Source: Allofournierella massiliensis | GTDB taxonomy: Bacteria > Bacillota > Clostridia > Oscillospirales > Ruminococcaceae | Direction: 5' to 3' | Length of the DNA stretch: 64,000 nt | Assembly (NCBI RefSeq): GCF_004345265.1 | Contig: NZ_SLUM01000016.1 | Span: 1 to 64,000, forward strand | Notes under the pieces: model-generated | What the model saw: only the letters and a program-made list of their open reading frames with translations | What the model was told of the DNA's origin: nothing | The model's database searches: none | Part shown: in pieces, positions 1-8,509 of the stretch | How the letters are laid out: every line of letters starts with the position of its first letter | How positions within the stretch are numbered: the stretch's first letter is position 1 | Translations under genes and position numbers: made by a program

Positions 1-505
1 TCGTCATTCCTCCTTTTCCCCACAAAACTTTGCAAGGCAAACTTTTGCGGGGGCCCCGCTGCCGGGGGAAAACGAACGCCCCGGCAGAATGGACTGCATT
101 CCATTCAAAAACTCAGGCAAATGGCTGGGCTTTTCTCATATTATTTCGTCATTCCTCCTTTTCCCCACAAAACTTTGCAAGGCAAATTTTTGCGGGGGCC
201 TCGCTGCCGGGGGAAAACGAACGCCCCGGCAGAATGGACTGCATTCCATTCAAAAACTCAGGCAAATGGCTGGGCTTTTCTCGTATTATTTCGTCATTCC
301 TCCTCATCCCCACAAAACTTTGCAAGGCAAACTTTTGCGAGGGCCCCGCTGCCGGGGGAAAACGAACGCCCCGGCAGAATGGACTGCATTCCATTCAAAA
401 GCTCAGGCAAATGACTGGGCTTTTCTCATACTATTTCGTCATTCCTCCTCATCCCCACAAAACTTTGCAAGGCAAATTTTTGCGGGAACCATATTGCCGA
501 GGAGA
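1..505. repeat. 145-bp tandem repeat, about 3.5 copies, cut by window start
   Basis: Near-identical units begin at 1, 146, 291 and 436, so the period is exactly 145 bp. The fourth unit decays after about 490. The first three units carry a perfect 9-bp hairpin CTGCCGGGG/CCCCGGCAG (59-87, 204-232, 349-377), followed at once by a second hairpin GAATGGA/TCCATTC (87-106 in unit 1). Units differ by only a few substitutions. Reading frames run through the array only because 145-bp units without stops permit it; they have no start signals and I do not call them genes. The array may extend left of the window. Function is unknown. Confidence 0.9.
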
Positions 506-600
506 AGATGAGTTGTTTTTCATATTATTCGACTATTTCCACAAGCCATAAACTGCGAAAAAAAACAGCGGTTTGTTTTTATATAGAAAGAAACCAATCG

Positions 601-1464
601 ATGAGACAGAAACAAACAAGAAAAAAGCGATGCTGGGGTTGGATGCTGATTTTGCCCCTGTTGGGGGCCTTATTGGCGGGACTGTATGCCCGCTTTGTGG
701 AACCGGAGTTGCTGATCGTTCGCAGGCTGACGCTGCCGGCACAAAATCTGAAGGATGACTGCCGCGTTGTCTTTTTTACCGATACCCACTTTGGCAGGGA
801 CAAGTCTGTTTCAGATGCGGTGCAGCTGGTCGATAAAATCAACGGACTGGAACCGGATGTGGTGATTTTCGGCGGGGATCTTCTGGATAACTACGCCCGG
901 GATCGACAGCAGCTGGATCTGGAAATGCTGCGCATACAGCTGAGCTGTATAGAAGCTCCCGGTGGCAAGTATGCAGTTTGGGGCAATCATGACTGGGGCG
1001 GTGGCGCTGTGCGCATCTATCAGGAATTCATGGAATCCTGTGGGTTTCAGGTACTGAAAAACGAGGGCCTGCTCCTGGAGGAGTATCAGATCCAGCTGAT
1101 GGGATACGATGACTATCTGACCGGAGATATGGAACAGCTGCTGAACGATTTCCAGGAAGATATGTTTCCGCTGCTGGTGGCCCATGAGCCTGTTACCGTT
1201 GACCTTTTGGCAGAGTTGCCAAAAGGAGGACTGATGTTGGCGGGGCATACCCACGGCGGGCAGATCGGGGTGCCATGGATTGCGCAGCGAATTCTTCCAC
1301 CGGGTTCCGGCGATTTTGTGAGTGGACTTTATTCTCTGGATAAGGCCGAACCAGAGTTTTTTCGACTGTATGTGAGCGGCGGTGTTGGAACTACACGGCT
1401 TCCGATGCGTCTGCTCGCACCGCCGGAGATTGTGTGTATTGACCTTCAAAGGGATGAACTGTAA
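601..1464 (+). CDS. Membrane-anchored metallophosphoesterase (YkuE/YaeI-like)
   Basis: The 287-residue protein has a basic N-terminus and one hydrophobic segment (about residues 13-30), then a calcineurin-like phosphoesterase domain. The dimetal motifs are visible in order: DTH at 61-63, GGDLLDN at 91-97, GNHDW at 128-132, the His of AHEP at 195 and GHTHGG at 215-220. The arrangement matches the YkuE/YaeI group, whose members act at the membrane on phosphoesters, in some cases UDP-diacylglucosamine-type lipids. The exact substrate cannot be told from sequence. The frame is open upstream to 508, but residues encoded there do not look like protein sequence and they run out of the repeat array, so I chose the ATG at 601, just before the basic-plus-hydrophobic anchor. 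The Shine-Dalgarno is weak (GAAAG). Confidence 0.85.
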   Translation: MRQKQTRKKRCWGWMLILPLLGALLAGLYARFVEPELLIVRRLTLPAQNLKDDCRVVFFTDTHFGRDKSVSDAVQLVDKINGLEPDVVIFGGDLLDNYARDRQQLDLEMLRIQLSCIEAPGGKYAVWGNHDWGGGAVRIYQEFMESCGFQVLKNEGLLLEEYQIQLMGYDDYLTGDMEQLLNDFQEDMFPLLVAHEPVTVDLLAELPKGGLMLAGHTHGGQIGVPWIAQRILPPGSGDFVSGLYSLDKAEPEFFRLYVSGGVGTTRLPMRLLAPPEIVCIDLQRDEL

Positions 1465-1503
1465 AAAGAGCTCTGCGCTGATTAACCAGCGCAGAGCTCT
1501 TTT
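1464..1503. terminator. Bidirectional rho-independent terminator
   Basis: A perfect 17-bp stem (1464-1480 with 1487-1503) closes a 6-base loop. It has A-rich and T-rich flanks on both sides and lies between the convergent metallophosphoesterase and DegV genes, so it can serve both. Confidence 0.92.
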
Positions 1504-1514
1504 GGCTTTCAGAT

Positions 1515-2366
1515 TCAATCTTCACCCTTGGCAAAATAGGCGATGCCGGCGGCACCGGGGCCGGCGTGCGTGCCGATTACCGGTCCGATATGGAAGACTT
1601 CGGCAGCAGGCAGATGCAGGTTACCGATCAGATATTTCTGAATGGGCTCCATAGCACGATGATGAGCGGTATAGCCTACCAGGTACCGTTTGTCCGGATC
1701 CAAACCGCCATCCTGATCCAGCTGCTTGAACAGTGCCACATAGGCACCGGGCAGGCCACGGGCTTTGCCTACCAGAGACACATGTCCATCCTTCATACCA
1801 ACCACAGGCTTGATTCCCAGAAGCGTTCCGGCAAAAGCCTCAGCGCCGGAAAGCCGACCGCCTTTGCGGAAATATTTCAGATCGTCCACCACGGCCAGCA
1901 GCCGAACCTTGTGCTTTTCCTCTTCCAGAATGCTTACGATCTCGCCAGCAGGACGCCCCTCGTCACGCAGCTCTGCTGCCAGCCGAACCAGCAGCTGATT
2001 GCCCAGTGTGGCACTCAATCCATCGATCAGGTAGATTTTATCGTGATCCACCAGTGAGGCAGCAATCTGGGCGGACTGATAGGTGCCGGAAATCTTGCTG
2101 GACAGCAGAATTGCAATTACCTCGTCACCCGCATCCTGTGCGTCTTGAAAGGCTTTCTCAAACGCTTCCGGGCTGGGCTGGCTGGTGCTGGGCAGTTTGT
2201 GGCATTCACTGAGCCGCTCATAGAATTCATCGGGCGAAAGATCCAGCCCGTCCCGATAGGTTTCGCCGTTCTCAAAAGTTACCTGCAGGGGAATAATCTC
2301 CATCTGCATTCTTTGTGCCAACGCCGCTGGAAGATCAGCGGTGGAATCGGTCAAGATGCGCAGCAT
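1515..2366 (-). CDS. DegV family fatty-acid-binding protein
   Basis: The 283-residue protein belongs to the DegV family, which holds a single fatty acid between two alpha/beta domains. In Firmicutes such proteins present exogenous fatty acids to the FakA kinase. Family signs are an N-terminal TDSTADLP motif, TSQPSP near residue 60, SGTYQSA near 93, YFRKGGRLS in the middle and GTHAGPGAAG near the C-terminus. The length is normal. The start is supported by GGGAGGT about 8 bases upstream on the minus strand, and a good minus-strand promoter lies at 2432-2460. No fakA is in this window, so the partner kinase is elsewhere or absent. Confidence 0.9.
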   Translation of the reverse strand: MLRILTDSTADLPAALAQRMQMEIIPLQVTFENGETYRDGLDLSPDEFYERLSECHKLPSTSQPSPEAFEKAFQDAQDAGDEVIAILLSSKISGTYQSAQIAASLVDHDKIYLIDGLSATLGNQLLVRLAAELRDEGRPAGEIVSILEEEKHKVRLLAVVDDLKYFRKGGRLSGAEAFAGTLLGIKPVVGMKDGHVSLVGKARGLPGAYVALFKQLDQDGGLDPDKRYLVGYTAHHRAMEPIQKYLIGNLHLPAAEVFHIGPVIGTHAGPGAAGIAYFAKGED

Positions 2367-2431
2367 AGGAACGTACCTCCCAAGTAGTGTGATAGGGGCA
2401 GCCGGGCCGCCCGGGATTTCCTGTTGCCTTC

Positions 2432-2460
2432 ATTGTAGCGGGAAAGAGAGGGGCTGTCAA
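2432..2460 (-). promoter_or_regulatory. Sigma-A-type promoter for the DegV gene
   Basis: On the minus strand, TTGACA (2455-2460) is separated by 17 bases from TACAAT (2432-2437), about 65 bases before the DegV start codon. This is close to consensus. Confidence 0.75.
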
Positions 2461-2481
2461 TCCATGATCATTCACTGTTTA

Positions 2482-4299
2482 TTACAGTCGATAAAGGCTG
2501 CCACTTAACGCGGGCAGGTCGAGATACAGGGTATGGCTTTTGCCCATTACGCCACCCGGTATCGAACGTGTCTCCCCAACGGGGGACTGACTGCCGCCGT
2601 AATATGGCGAATCAGTGCAAAGTACCAGATGGGCATGGCGGAAATTGTCAAAATACAATGGGTAATGATTGTGCGTTTTGTCCTGTGTGTTTAGAACAAT
2701 CAGAAAAGTTTCCCCCTCGGCACTGGTGCGGGTGAAGGCAAATACGCCATCATCTACGGCCTCACGGGTAATCCACTGAAAGCGTCCGCTGTGGTATTCG
2801 CCGCTGAACAGGGCAGGTTCCTGAAGGTACAGGCGGTTCAAATCCCGAACGAGCCAGAGAAAGGCCTGGTGCATGGGGTATTCCAGAAGGCACCAGTCCA
2901 TGGCGCGACTCTCGTCCCATTCCCGGAAGTGAGCCAGTTCAGTGCCCATAAAGCTGAGTTTTTTGCCGGGATGCAACATAAAATAAAACTGCAGCAACCG
3001 GGCCTGAGCGAATTTTTCCTCATAGCTGCCCCACATCTTGTCAATCAGCGTGTGCTTGCCGTGTACCACCTCATCATGAGATAATGCCAGCAGGTATAAT
3101 TCATTATAAAAATACTCCATGGAGAATGTAATGGAGTGATAAAGAGCCGGGCGCTGGTCAAAAGGTGTGGAAAAATAGCGAAGAGTGTCGTTCATCCAGC
3201 CCATATCCCACTTATAGTCGAAGCCCAGGCCGTCGTATTGCACGGGAGCGGTGACCTTCAGATAGTTGGTGCTGTCCTCTGCGGCCAGAATTACCCCGGG
3301 AAAACGCTGGTGCAGTCCCTGGTTCATGGTCTGCAAGAACTTCACCGCGCCCTGATTGACCCCGCGGGCATCGTCGCCCTGCCAGTAAAGCGCCCGGCTT
3401 ACCGCATCCATGCGCAGGCCGTCGCAGTGATAGACTTCCAGCCAGAAGGCGGCAGCACTGTTTAAAAAACTGCGTACTTCGCCCCGGTACAGGTTAAAGT
3501 TGTAGCTGCCCCATTCACTGAGCCCCACGTCGCTGTCGTATTCATAAAGGTGGGTGCCGTCCAGCCGGGCCAGCGCATCTCCATTGCAGGCAAAGTGCAC
3601 CGGTACGAAATCCATCAGAACACCGATACCCGCCTGGTGGCAGGCATCCACAAAGGCGGCGAATTCCTCCGGGGTACCATAGCGGCTGGTCACGCTGAAA
3701 TAGCCGGTGCACTGGTAGCCCCAGCTGCCGTCGAAGGGATGCTCTGCCAGCGGGAGCAGCTCGATGAAATTATAGCCCTGTTCCTTTAGCCAGGGGATCA
3801 GCGCACCCGCAAGCTGACGGTAGGTGTACCAACGGCCGTCCGGGTGGCGCTTCCAGCTGCCCGCGTGCAGTTCATAGATGTTCAGCGGATGGTCATAGCG
3901 GGCGCTGCGGCTGGCGATCCAGTCTTTGTCCTGAAATTTGTGTGTTGGCAGGCCCCACAGCACGCTGGCACTGCCGGGCCGGAGTTCCGTGTAAAAACCG
4001 TAGGGGTCGGTGTGCAGGGCCCAGTCGCCGTTTTGTTTTTGAATGTTGTATTTGTAGAACTGGCCCTGATGTGCACCGGTCACATAGCCGCTCCACACGC
4101 CGGCAGCATCACGGGCAAGATCCTGCCCGGACCAGCTGTTGAAGTCGCCAAAGACCTGAACACGCCGGGCGCTGGGGGCCCAGAGACGAAACAGCCAGAC
4201 GTCCGATCCCTGCTCCGGTGCCGGATGCGCACCCAGCAGATGATGAGCGTCAAAGCACAGACCGGTGTGAAATTCGGTGGGTAGCATGGGAAGATCCAT
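2482..4299 (-). CDS. glgB: 1,4-alpha-glucan branching enzyme
   Basis: This 605-residue GH13 enzyme cuts alpha-1,4 chains and rejoins them as alpha-1,6 branches in glycogen. An N-terminal CBM48-like beta domain (about 20-105, with FRLWAPSARRVQVFGDFN) is followed by the catalytic barrel. Conserved regions are visible: DFVPVHF at 230-236, GLRMDAV with nucleophile Asp298, AAEDST with acid/base Glu341, and LSHDEVVHG with Asp409. The extra N1 domain of enterobacterial GlgB is missing, so it is the shorter form common in Gram-positives. AAAGGAG precedes the ATG on the minus strand. No other glycogen genes adjoin it, which is unusual since glgB usually sits with glgC, glgD and glgA; a stand-alone glgB is the simplest reading. 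Confidence 0.93.
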   Translation of the reverse strand: MDLPMLPTEFHTGLCFDAHHLLGAHPAPEQGSDVWLFRLWAPSARRVQVFGDFNSWSGQDLARDAAGVWSGYVTGAHQGQFYKYNIQKQNGDWALHTDPYGFYTELRPGSASVLWGLPTHKFQDKDWIASRSARYDHPLNIYELHAGSWKRHPDGRWYTYRQLAGALIPWLKEQGYNFIELLPLAEHPFDGSWGYQCTGYFSVTSRYGTPEEFAAFVDACHQAGIGVLMDFVPVHFACNGDALARLDGTHLYEYDSDVGLSEWGSYNFNLYRGEVRSFLNSAAAFWLEVYHCDGLRMDAVSRALYWQGDDARGVNQGAVKFLQTMNQGLHQRFPGVILAAEDSTNYLKVTAPVQYDGLGFDYKWDMGWMNDTLRYFSTPFDQRPALYHSITFSMEYFYNELYLLALSHDEVVHGKHTLIDKMWGSYEEKFAQARLLQFYFMLHPGKKLSFMGTELAHFREWDESRAMDWCLLEYPMHQAFLWLVRDLNRLYLQEPALFSGEYHSGRFQWITREAVDDGVFAFTRTSAEGETFLIVLNTQDKTHNHYPLYFDNFRHAHLVLCTDSPYYGGSQSPVGETRSIPGGVMGKSHTLYLDLPALSGSLYRL

Positions 4300-4495
4300 G
4301 AAAAAACTCCTTTGTCTGAATGGGGAAAATGATTGCGAACCTTTTTCCTTTTCATCTTACAACATATAGGGCAAAAATACCAGCAGAGGGTTAAGGAAAA
4401 GAGAAGGAAGTCGGGAAAAATGAAGAAAGATAACAAGAACCGAAGCCGGGATTCGTGCAAAATTCTGAAAAACAGTTAAAGAGAGGGAAAGTTGG

Positions 4496-4523
4496 TTTCC
4501 CTATGCGGAAAATATGGTATACT
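4496..4523 (+). promoter_or_regulatory. Candidate promoter of the GH25 gene in the 4300-4600 divergent gap
   Basis: The about 300-base gap between the divergent glgB and GH25 genes is locally AT-rich. TATACT (4518-4523) is a good -10 element; the best -35 match, TTTCCC (4496-4501), is poor. I saw no riboswitch or other structure in this gap. Confidence 0.45.
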
Positions 4524-4600
4524 AAACATGATTATAGCCTTTTTCGTTACAGCACGAGGAATTTGATCAAGATACAGGAAAAAGGAAAGGGATCATAGCT

Positions 4601-6661
4601 ATGAACAAACGGGATCTTTCCCGCTATTTTTCGGGCAGTAAGTTTTCCCGCATGCCGCTGGGCAAAGCGCTGGTTGCTTTGTGCTGCGCGCTGGCGGTAA
4701 CCGTGAGCTGCGGTGCAGGCATTGCGTTTACTGCGGTGAATGCAGCCAACAACAGTTCGTCCATTTCGGTGAGTGTGAGCCAGCCTGTGGTTGCGCCGGT
4801 AAGCAGTGAGCCGGAAGCCACCGCCACGCCGGAGCCCACCCAGGCACCGGTTCGGCTGGAGATTGAAGCCACTGCCGTGCAGCAGAGTGTGGGCGTTACC
4901 GTGATGGACGCGGACAGCGGGCTGCCGGTGCTGGGGCAGGATTTCGAGGTGCAGCTCACGCCGAAGTCCGGCAAGGCAAGCACCTATACGCTGGACCCGG
5001 AAACCGGTACGCTGCTCATCAAGCAGGTGAACATCGGTGAGTATACGGTCTCGGTGGCCGAGCGGGAGGGCTTTGTGACCCCCGAGCCGGTGACTCTGGC
5101 GGTCAAGGAAAAGGTACAGTACAAGGCCGATGTGGAAGCGGTTAAGGATCAGATCAAGCAGTCCAGCGAGGTTAACGAGGCCAAGGAAGATAACGGCAAC
5201 GCCAGCCATGCCGGTGCAGGTACCGGAAGCGGCAAGGATCCCACCCTGCCTGAGCCCACCGCAGCGCCTACTCCGGCTCCGACTCCTTCCGGCAACGACT
5301 ATGATTATAACGATTCCTCGGCAGAAGAGCGCAAAACCACGGTGTATATTCCGGATGTGGTAGACCAGAATGGCCGGAAGTATCTGAAATATGCCGATGG
5401 CAGTACCAGTCCTTATTATGTGAGCAAAACGGCTACTGCGCAGGATGGTACGGAATTCCTGGTGGAAGCAACGTTGGATGCGGGTATGGTACCCACCCCC
5501 ACCCCGGCGCCCACCGAGGTTCCGGTTCCCACCGAGGTTCCGGTTCCCACCGAGGTTCCGGCCCCCACCGAGAGTCCGGCTCCGACGGAAGTTCCGGCGG
5601 CCAGCCAGGAGCCGACCAGCGGTTCTGCAGCTTTGCAAACAGCGGCCGGCAATGTTCTGGGGCTGGATCTGGGTGCCTGGGCACGCGGCGGCCTGCTGGC
5701 AGCCGGTGCGGCAGATGGTGTGAGCACGCTTTCTCTGGAGCCTACACTCCAGTTCTACGACGAGAGTGCCATGCAGGGAATTGCTCACGATGGCTTTGCC
5801 ATTACTGCGGCGGAAAAGGTGATCGTAACTCTGTATTCCGGCTGGTATCCCAGCACTTCGGATAAACAGGCCTATTATGACCCGAGCACGCATCAGAAGG
5901 TGACCGGCACCAAGGTAATTGCGGGCACTACATATACCTTTGATGAAAACGGCGCGCTGGTGAAGCAGGAGACTGGCGGCAGCGAAAGCAGTAGCAGCGA
6001 AAGCAGTAGCAGCGAAAGCACCGGCGGTGAAAGCAGCGGCGGGAACAGCGGCGGCACGGCCTGGGTAAAGGGCGTGGACGTGTCCAAGTACCAGGGCAAC
6101 ATCGACTGGAACAAGGTGAAGGTCTCCGGAATCGAGTTTGCCATCATTCGCGTGGGCTACCGCGGCTACGGCACCGGTGTTCTGGTTGAGGATTCGACTT
6201 TCCGCCAGAACATCAAGGGTGCCACTGCGGCGGGGCTGAAGGTCGGTTTGTATTTCTACAGCCAGGCCATCAACGAGACCGAAGCGGTGGAAGAGGCCAG
6301 CATGGTGATCAGTCTGTGCCAGGGCTACAACATCAGCTATCCCATCTATTTTGATACCGAAAAAGTGGCGGGAGATACCGGCCGGGCCGATAACATCAGC
6401 CGTGCCCAGCGTACCGCCAACGCGGTGGCCTTCTGCGAGACCATCCGCAATTCCGGTTACAAGGCGGGCGTTTACAGCTACGCCAGCTGGTTCTACAACC
6501 AGCTGAACATGGCCAGCCTGTCTCCCTACAGCATCTGGATTGCCCAGTATCGGGATCAGCTGAGCTTCGATTATAATTATGACATCTGGCAGTACAGCAG
6601 CACCGGCACGGTGCCTGGCATTCCCAAGCCCACCGATATGAACGTGAGCAAGCTGGGGTAA
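4601..6661 (+). CDS. Secreted multidomain GH25 muramidase-like protein
   Basis: The 686-residue protein begins with a basic stretch and a signal-type hydrophobic segment (about 22-49, possibly an uncleaved anchor). A Cna-B/SpaA-like beta-sandwich follows (about 95-180), then a Ser/Pro/Thr-rich linker, a basic middle region, a Pro-Thr-Glu-Val repeat tract (about 297-332), two short stretches with YDESAMQGIAHDGFA and YSGWYPSTSDKQAYYD character (about 380-430), a Ser/Glu/Gly linker (about 460-485) and a C-terminal GH25 domain (487-686). The GH25 part shows GVDVSKYQG with Asp493 and FDTEK with Asp585 and Glu587, the expected acidic residues of N-acetylmuramidases. The likely role is peptidoglycan cleavage or remodelling at the cell surface. 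AGGAAAGGG lies upstream of the ATG. No LPXTG sorting signal is present. Confidence 0.85.
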   Translation: MNKRDLSRYFSGSKFSRMPLGKALVALCCALAVTVSCGAGIAFTAVNAANNSSSISVSVSQPVVAPVSSEPEATATPEPTQAPVRLEIEATAVQQSVGVTVMDADSGLPVLGQDFEVQLTPKSGKASTYTLDPETGTLLIKQVNIGEYTVSVAEREGFVTPEPVTLAVKEKVQYKADVEAVKDQIKQSSEVNEAKEDNGNASHAGAGTGSGKDPTLPEPTAAPTPAPTPSGNDYDYNDSSAEERKTTVYIPDVVDQNGRKYLKYADGSTSPYYVSKTATAQDGTEFLVEATLDAGMVPTPTPAPTEVPVPTEVPVPTEVPAPTESPAPTEVPAASQEPTSGSAALQTAAGNVLGLDLGAWARGGLLAAGAADGVSTLSLEPTLQFYDESAMQGIAHDGFAITAAEKVIVTLYSGWYPSTSDKQAYYDPSTHQKVTGTKVIAGTTYTFDENGALVKQETGGSESSSSESSSSESTGGESSGGNSGGTAWVKGVDVSKYQGNIDWNKVKVSGIEFAIIRVGYRGYGTGVLVEDSTFRQNIKGATAAGLKVGLYFYSQAINETEAVEEASMVISLCQGYNISYPIYFDTEKVAGDTGRADNISRAQRTANAVAFCETIRNSGYKAGVYSYASWFYNQLNMASLSPYSIWIAQYRDQLSFDYNYDIWQYSSTGTVPGIPKPTDMNVSKLG

Positions 6662-6676
6662 CTGCTTTACGTCTGT

Positions 6677-6734
6677 AAATTTCCCCCCTGGGGCGGTTTT
6701 GGCAAGCGCTGAAATCGCCCCGGGGGAATTTTGT
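6677..6734 (+). terminator. Rho-independent terminator after the GH25 gene
   Basis: A long stem (AAATTTCCCCC with GGGGGAATTTT, plus an inner GGGCG/CGCCC helix) starts 16 bases after the stop and ends in a T-run. Confidence 0.8.
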
Positions 6735-6775
6735 TCGATGAAATGATTGGAAAAAAACGGAAGGAGGAATGATAT

Positions 6776-8509
6776 ATGGAACAGCTGCGGCGTGTGTTTG
6801 CGCATCTGGGCCGCTACAAAAAGGAATTTGTTCTGGCAGTGCTGTTTGTGGTGCTGGAAACCGGGCTGGAAATGTTCATCCCTGTGATTATGGCGGATAC
6901 CATCGACGTGGGCGTTGCCAACCGGGATGTGAACTATGTGTTGATGAAGGGTGTGCAGATGGGAATCTGCGCTCTGCTTTCACTGCTGACCGGTATGTTG
7001 TATGCCCGGTATATGGCCCGGGCAGCCTGTGGATTCGGTGCGCTTTTGCGCCAGGAGCAGTACCGGAAGATTCAGGAATATTCCTTCGTGGATCTGGATC
7101 GGTTCGAGACCTCGTCGCTGATCACCCGCATGACCACTGATATTACGGTGTTGCAGAATGCGGTGAGCGGCGGGCTCCGGCCCATGGTGCGTGGGCCATC
7201 CATGCTGATTATGGGTGTGGGGCTTGCGTTCTTTATGAACGCCCGGCTGAGCCTGATCTTTCTGTGTTGTGTACCGGTGCTTGCAGCAGTGCTGGCTTTC
7301 ATCGTGTATAAGGTGGCCCCCATGTACAGCCGGCTTCAAATCGCCATGGACCGGGTGAATGTGGTTGTGGAGGAAAACCTGACTGCCATCCGGGCGGTAA
7401 AGGCTTTTGTACGGGGAGAGTATGAGGAAGAGAAGTTTGAACAGGTGAACAGCGGCCTGATGCAGACCAGTCAGCGCACCTTTCACTTTGCGGTGATGAA
7501 CCTGCCGGCGTTCCAGTTCACCATGTATGCAGCGGTGACCCTGCTGCTCTGGTTCGGCGGCAATATGGTGATTGCAGGCAGCATGCAGGTGGGTAAGCTC
7601 ACCGGTTTTCTGAGTTATGTACTGCAGATCATGAACTCGCTGATGATGATCTCCAATGTGTTTCTGATGCTCACCCGTTCGCTTGCCAGCGCAGCCCGCG
7701 TGATGGAGGTACTGGATCAGAAGCCCAGCCTGGCGGATGGGCCGGAAGCCTGTGAGAAGATTACAGATGGCAGTGTGGAATTCTGCCATGTGGATTTCAA
7801 ATACAGCGCCTCCGCGCAGGAGAATGTGCTGGAGGACATCTGCCTGCGTGTGCCGGCGGGACAGACGCTGGGCATTCTGGGCGGCACCGGTTCGGCCAAA
7901 ACCTCGCTGGTGCAGCTGATTCCCCGTTTGTATGATGTGACCGGCGGCTGCGTCAAGGTGGGCGGCCGGGATGTGCGGGAATACCGGCTGGAAGCGCTGC
8001 GGGATGCGGTGGGCATCGTGCTGCAAAAGAACGTGCTGTTCAGCGGTACCATCCGGGAAAACCTGCTCTGGGGCAACGAACAGGCCAGCGAAGAAGAGCT
8101 GGAATGGGCCTGCCGTACCGCCTGTGCCGATGAATTTTTGAGTCGGATGCCCAAGGGGCTGGACACCGAGCTGGGCCAGGGCGGCGTGAACGTGTCCGGT
8201 GGGCAGAAGCAGCGCCTGTGCATTGCCCGCACCCTGCTCAAGCGGCCCAAGGTGCTGATCTTCGATGACTCCACCAGTGCGGTGGACACCGCCACCGAGG
8301 CCCGCATCCGGGCGGGGCTTGCGGCCTTGGCCGATACCACCAAGATCATCATCGCTCAGCGGGTGACCTCGGTAATGGACGCGGATCAGATTCTGGTGCT
8401 GGAGGATGGCCGGGTCAATGGCATTGGCACCCACAGCCAGCTGCTGGCGGAGAATGCCATCTACCGGGAGATCTATGAATCCCAGATGAAAGGAGGCGGC
8501 GAAGAATGA
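6776..8509 (+). CDS. ABC exporter half-transporter with degenerate ATP site (subunit A)
   Basis: The 577-residue protein has an N-terminal six-helix transmembrane domain (about 15-310) fused to an ATPase domain, the type IV (B-family) exporter layout. The ATPase carries three departures from consensus: Walker A reads GGTGSAKTS (about 370), Walker B ends in FDDSTSAVD so the catalytic Glu is Asp, and the switch His is Gln in IIAQRV. The signature VSGGQKQR is intact. This pattern is typical of the degenerate half of heterodimeric exporters, where one composite site hydrolyses ATP. It overlaps the next gene by 4 bases (ATGA), so the two are translationally coupled. GGAGGAATGATAT precedes the ATG. 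The substrate is unknown; drug or peptide export is usual for the family. Confidence 0.9.
   Translation: MEQLRRVFAHLGRYKKEFVLAVLFVVLETGLEMFIPVIMADTIDVGVANRDVNYVLMKGVQMGICALLSLLTGMLYARYMARAACGFGALLRQEQYRKIQEYSFVDLDRFETSSLITRMTTDITVLQNAVSGGLRPMVRGPSMLIMGVGLAFFMNARLSLIFLCCVPVLAAVLAFIVYKVAPMYSRLQIAMDRVNVVVEENLTAIRAVKAFVRGEYEEEKFEQVNSGLMQTSQRTFHFAVMNLPAFQFTMYAAVTLLLWFGGNMVIAGSMQVGKLTGFLSYVLQIMNSLMMISNVFLMLTRSLASAARVMEVLDQKPSLADGPEACEKITDGSVEFCHVDFKYSASAQENVLEDICLRVPAGQTLGILGGTGSAKTSLVQLIPRLYDVTGGCVKVGGRDVREYRLEALRDAVGIVLQKNVLFSGTIRENLLWGNEQASEEELEWACRTACADEFLSRMPKGLDTELGQGGVNVSGGQKQRLCIARTLLKRPKVLIFDDSTSAVDTATEARIRAGLAALADTTKIIIAQRVTSVMDADQILVLEDGRVNGIGTHSQLLAENAIYREIYESQMKGGGEE

Noticed and set aside
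1-505. CRISPR array
   Set aside because: A 145-bp unit with no alternating spacers and no cas genes nearby does not fit.
30-551. Open frames of up to 173 codons running through the tandem repeats
   Set aside because: They exist in several overlapping frames of the same 145-bp unit, have no ribosome sites and no protein-like composition.
4547-6805. 752-codon minus-strand frame opposite the GH25 gene
   Set aside because: Low-complexity Ala/Gly/Arg composition and no start signal; antisense shadow of the secreted hydrolase.
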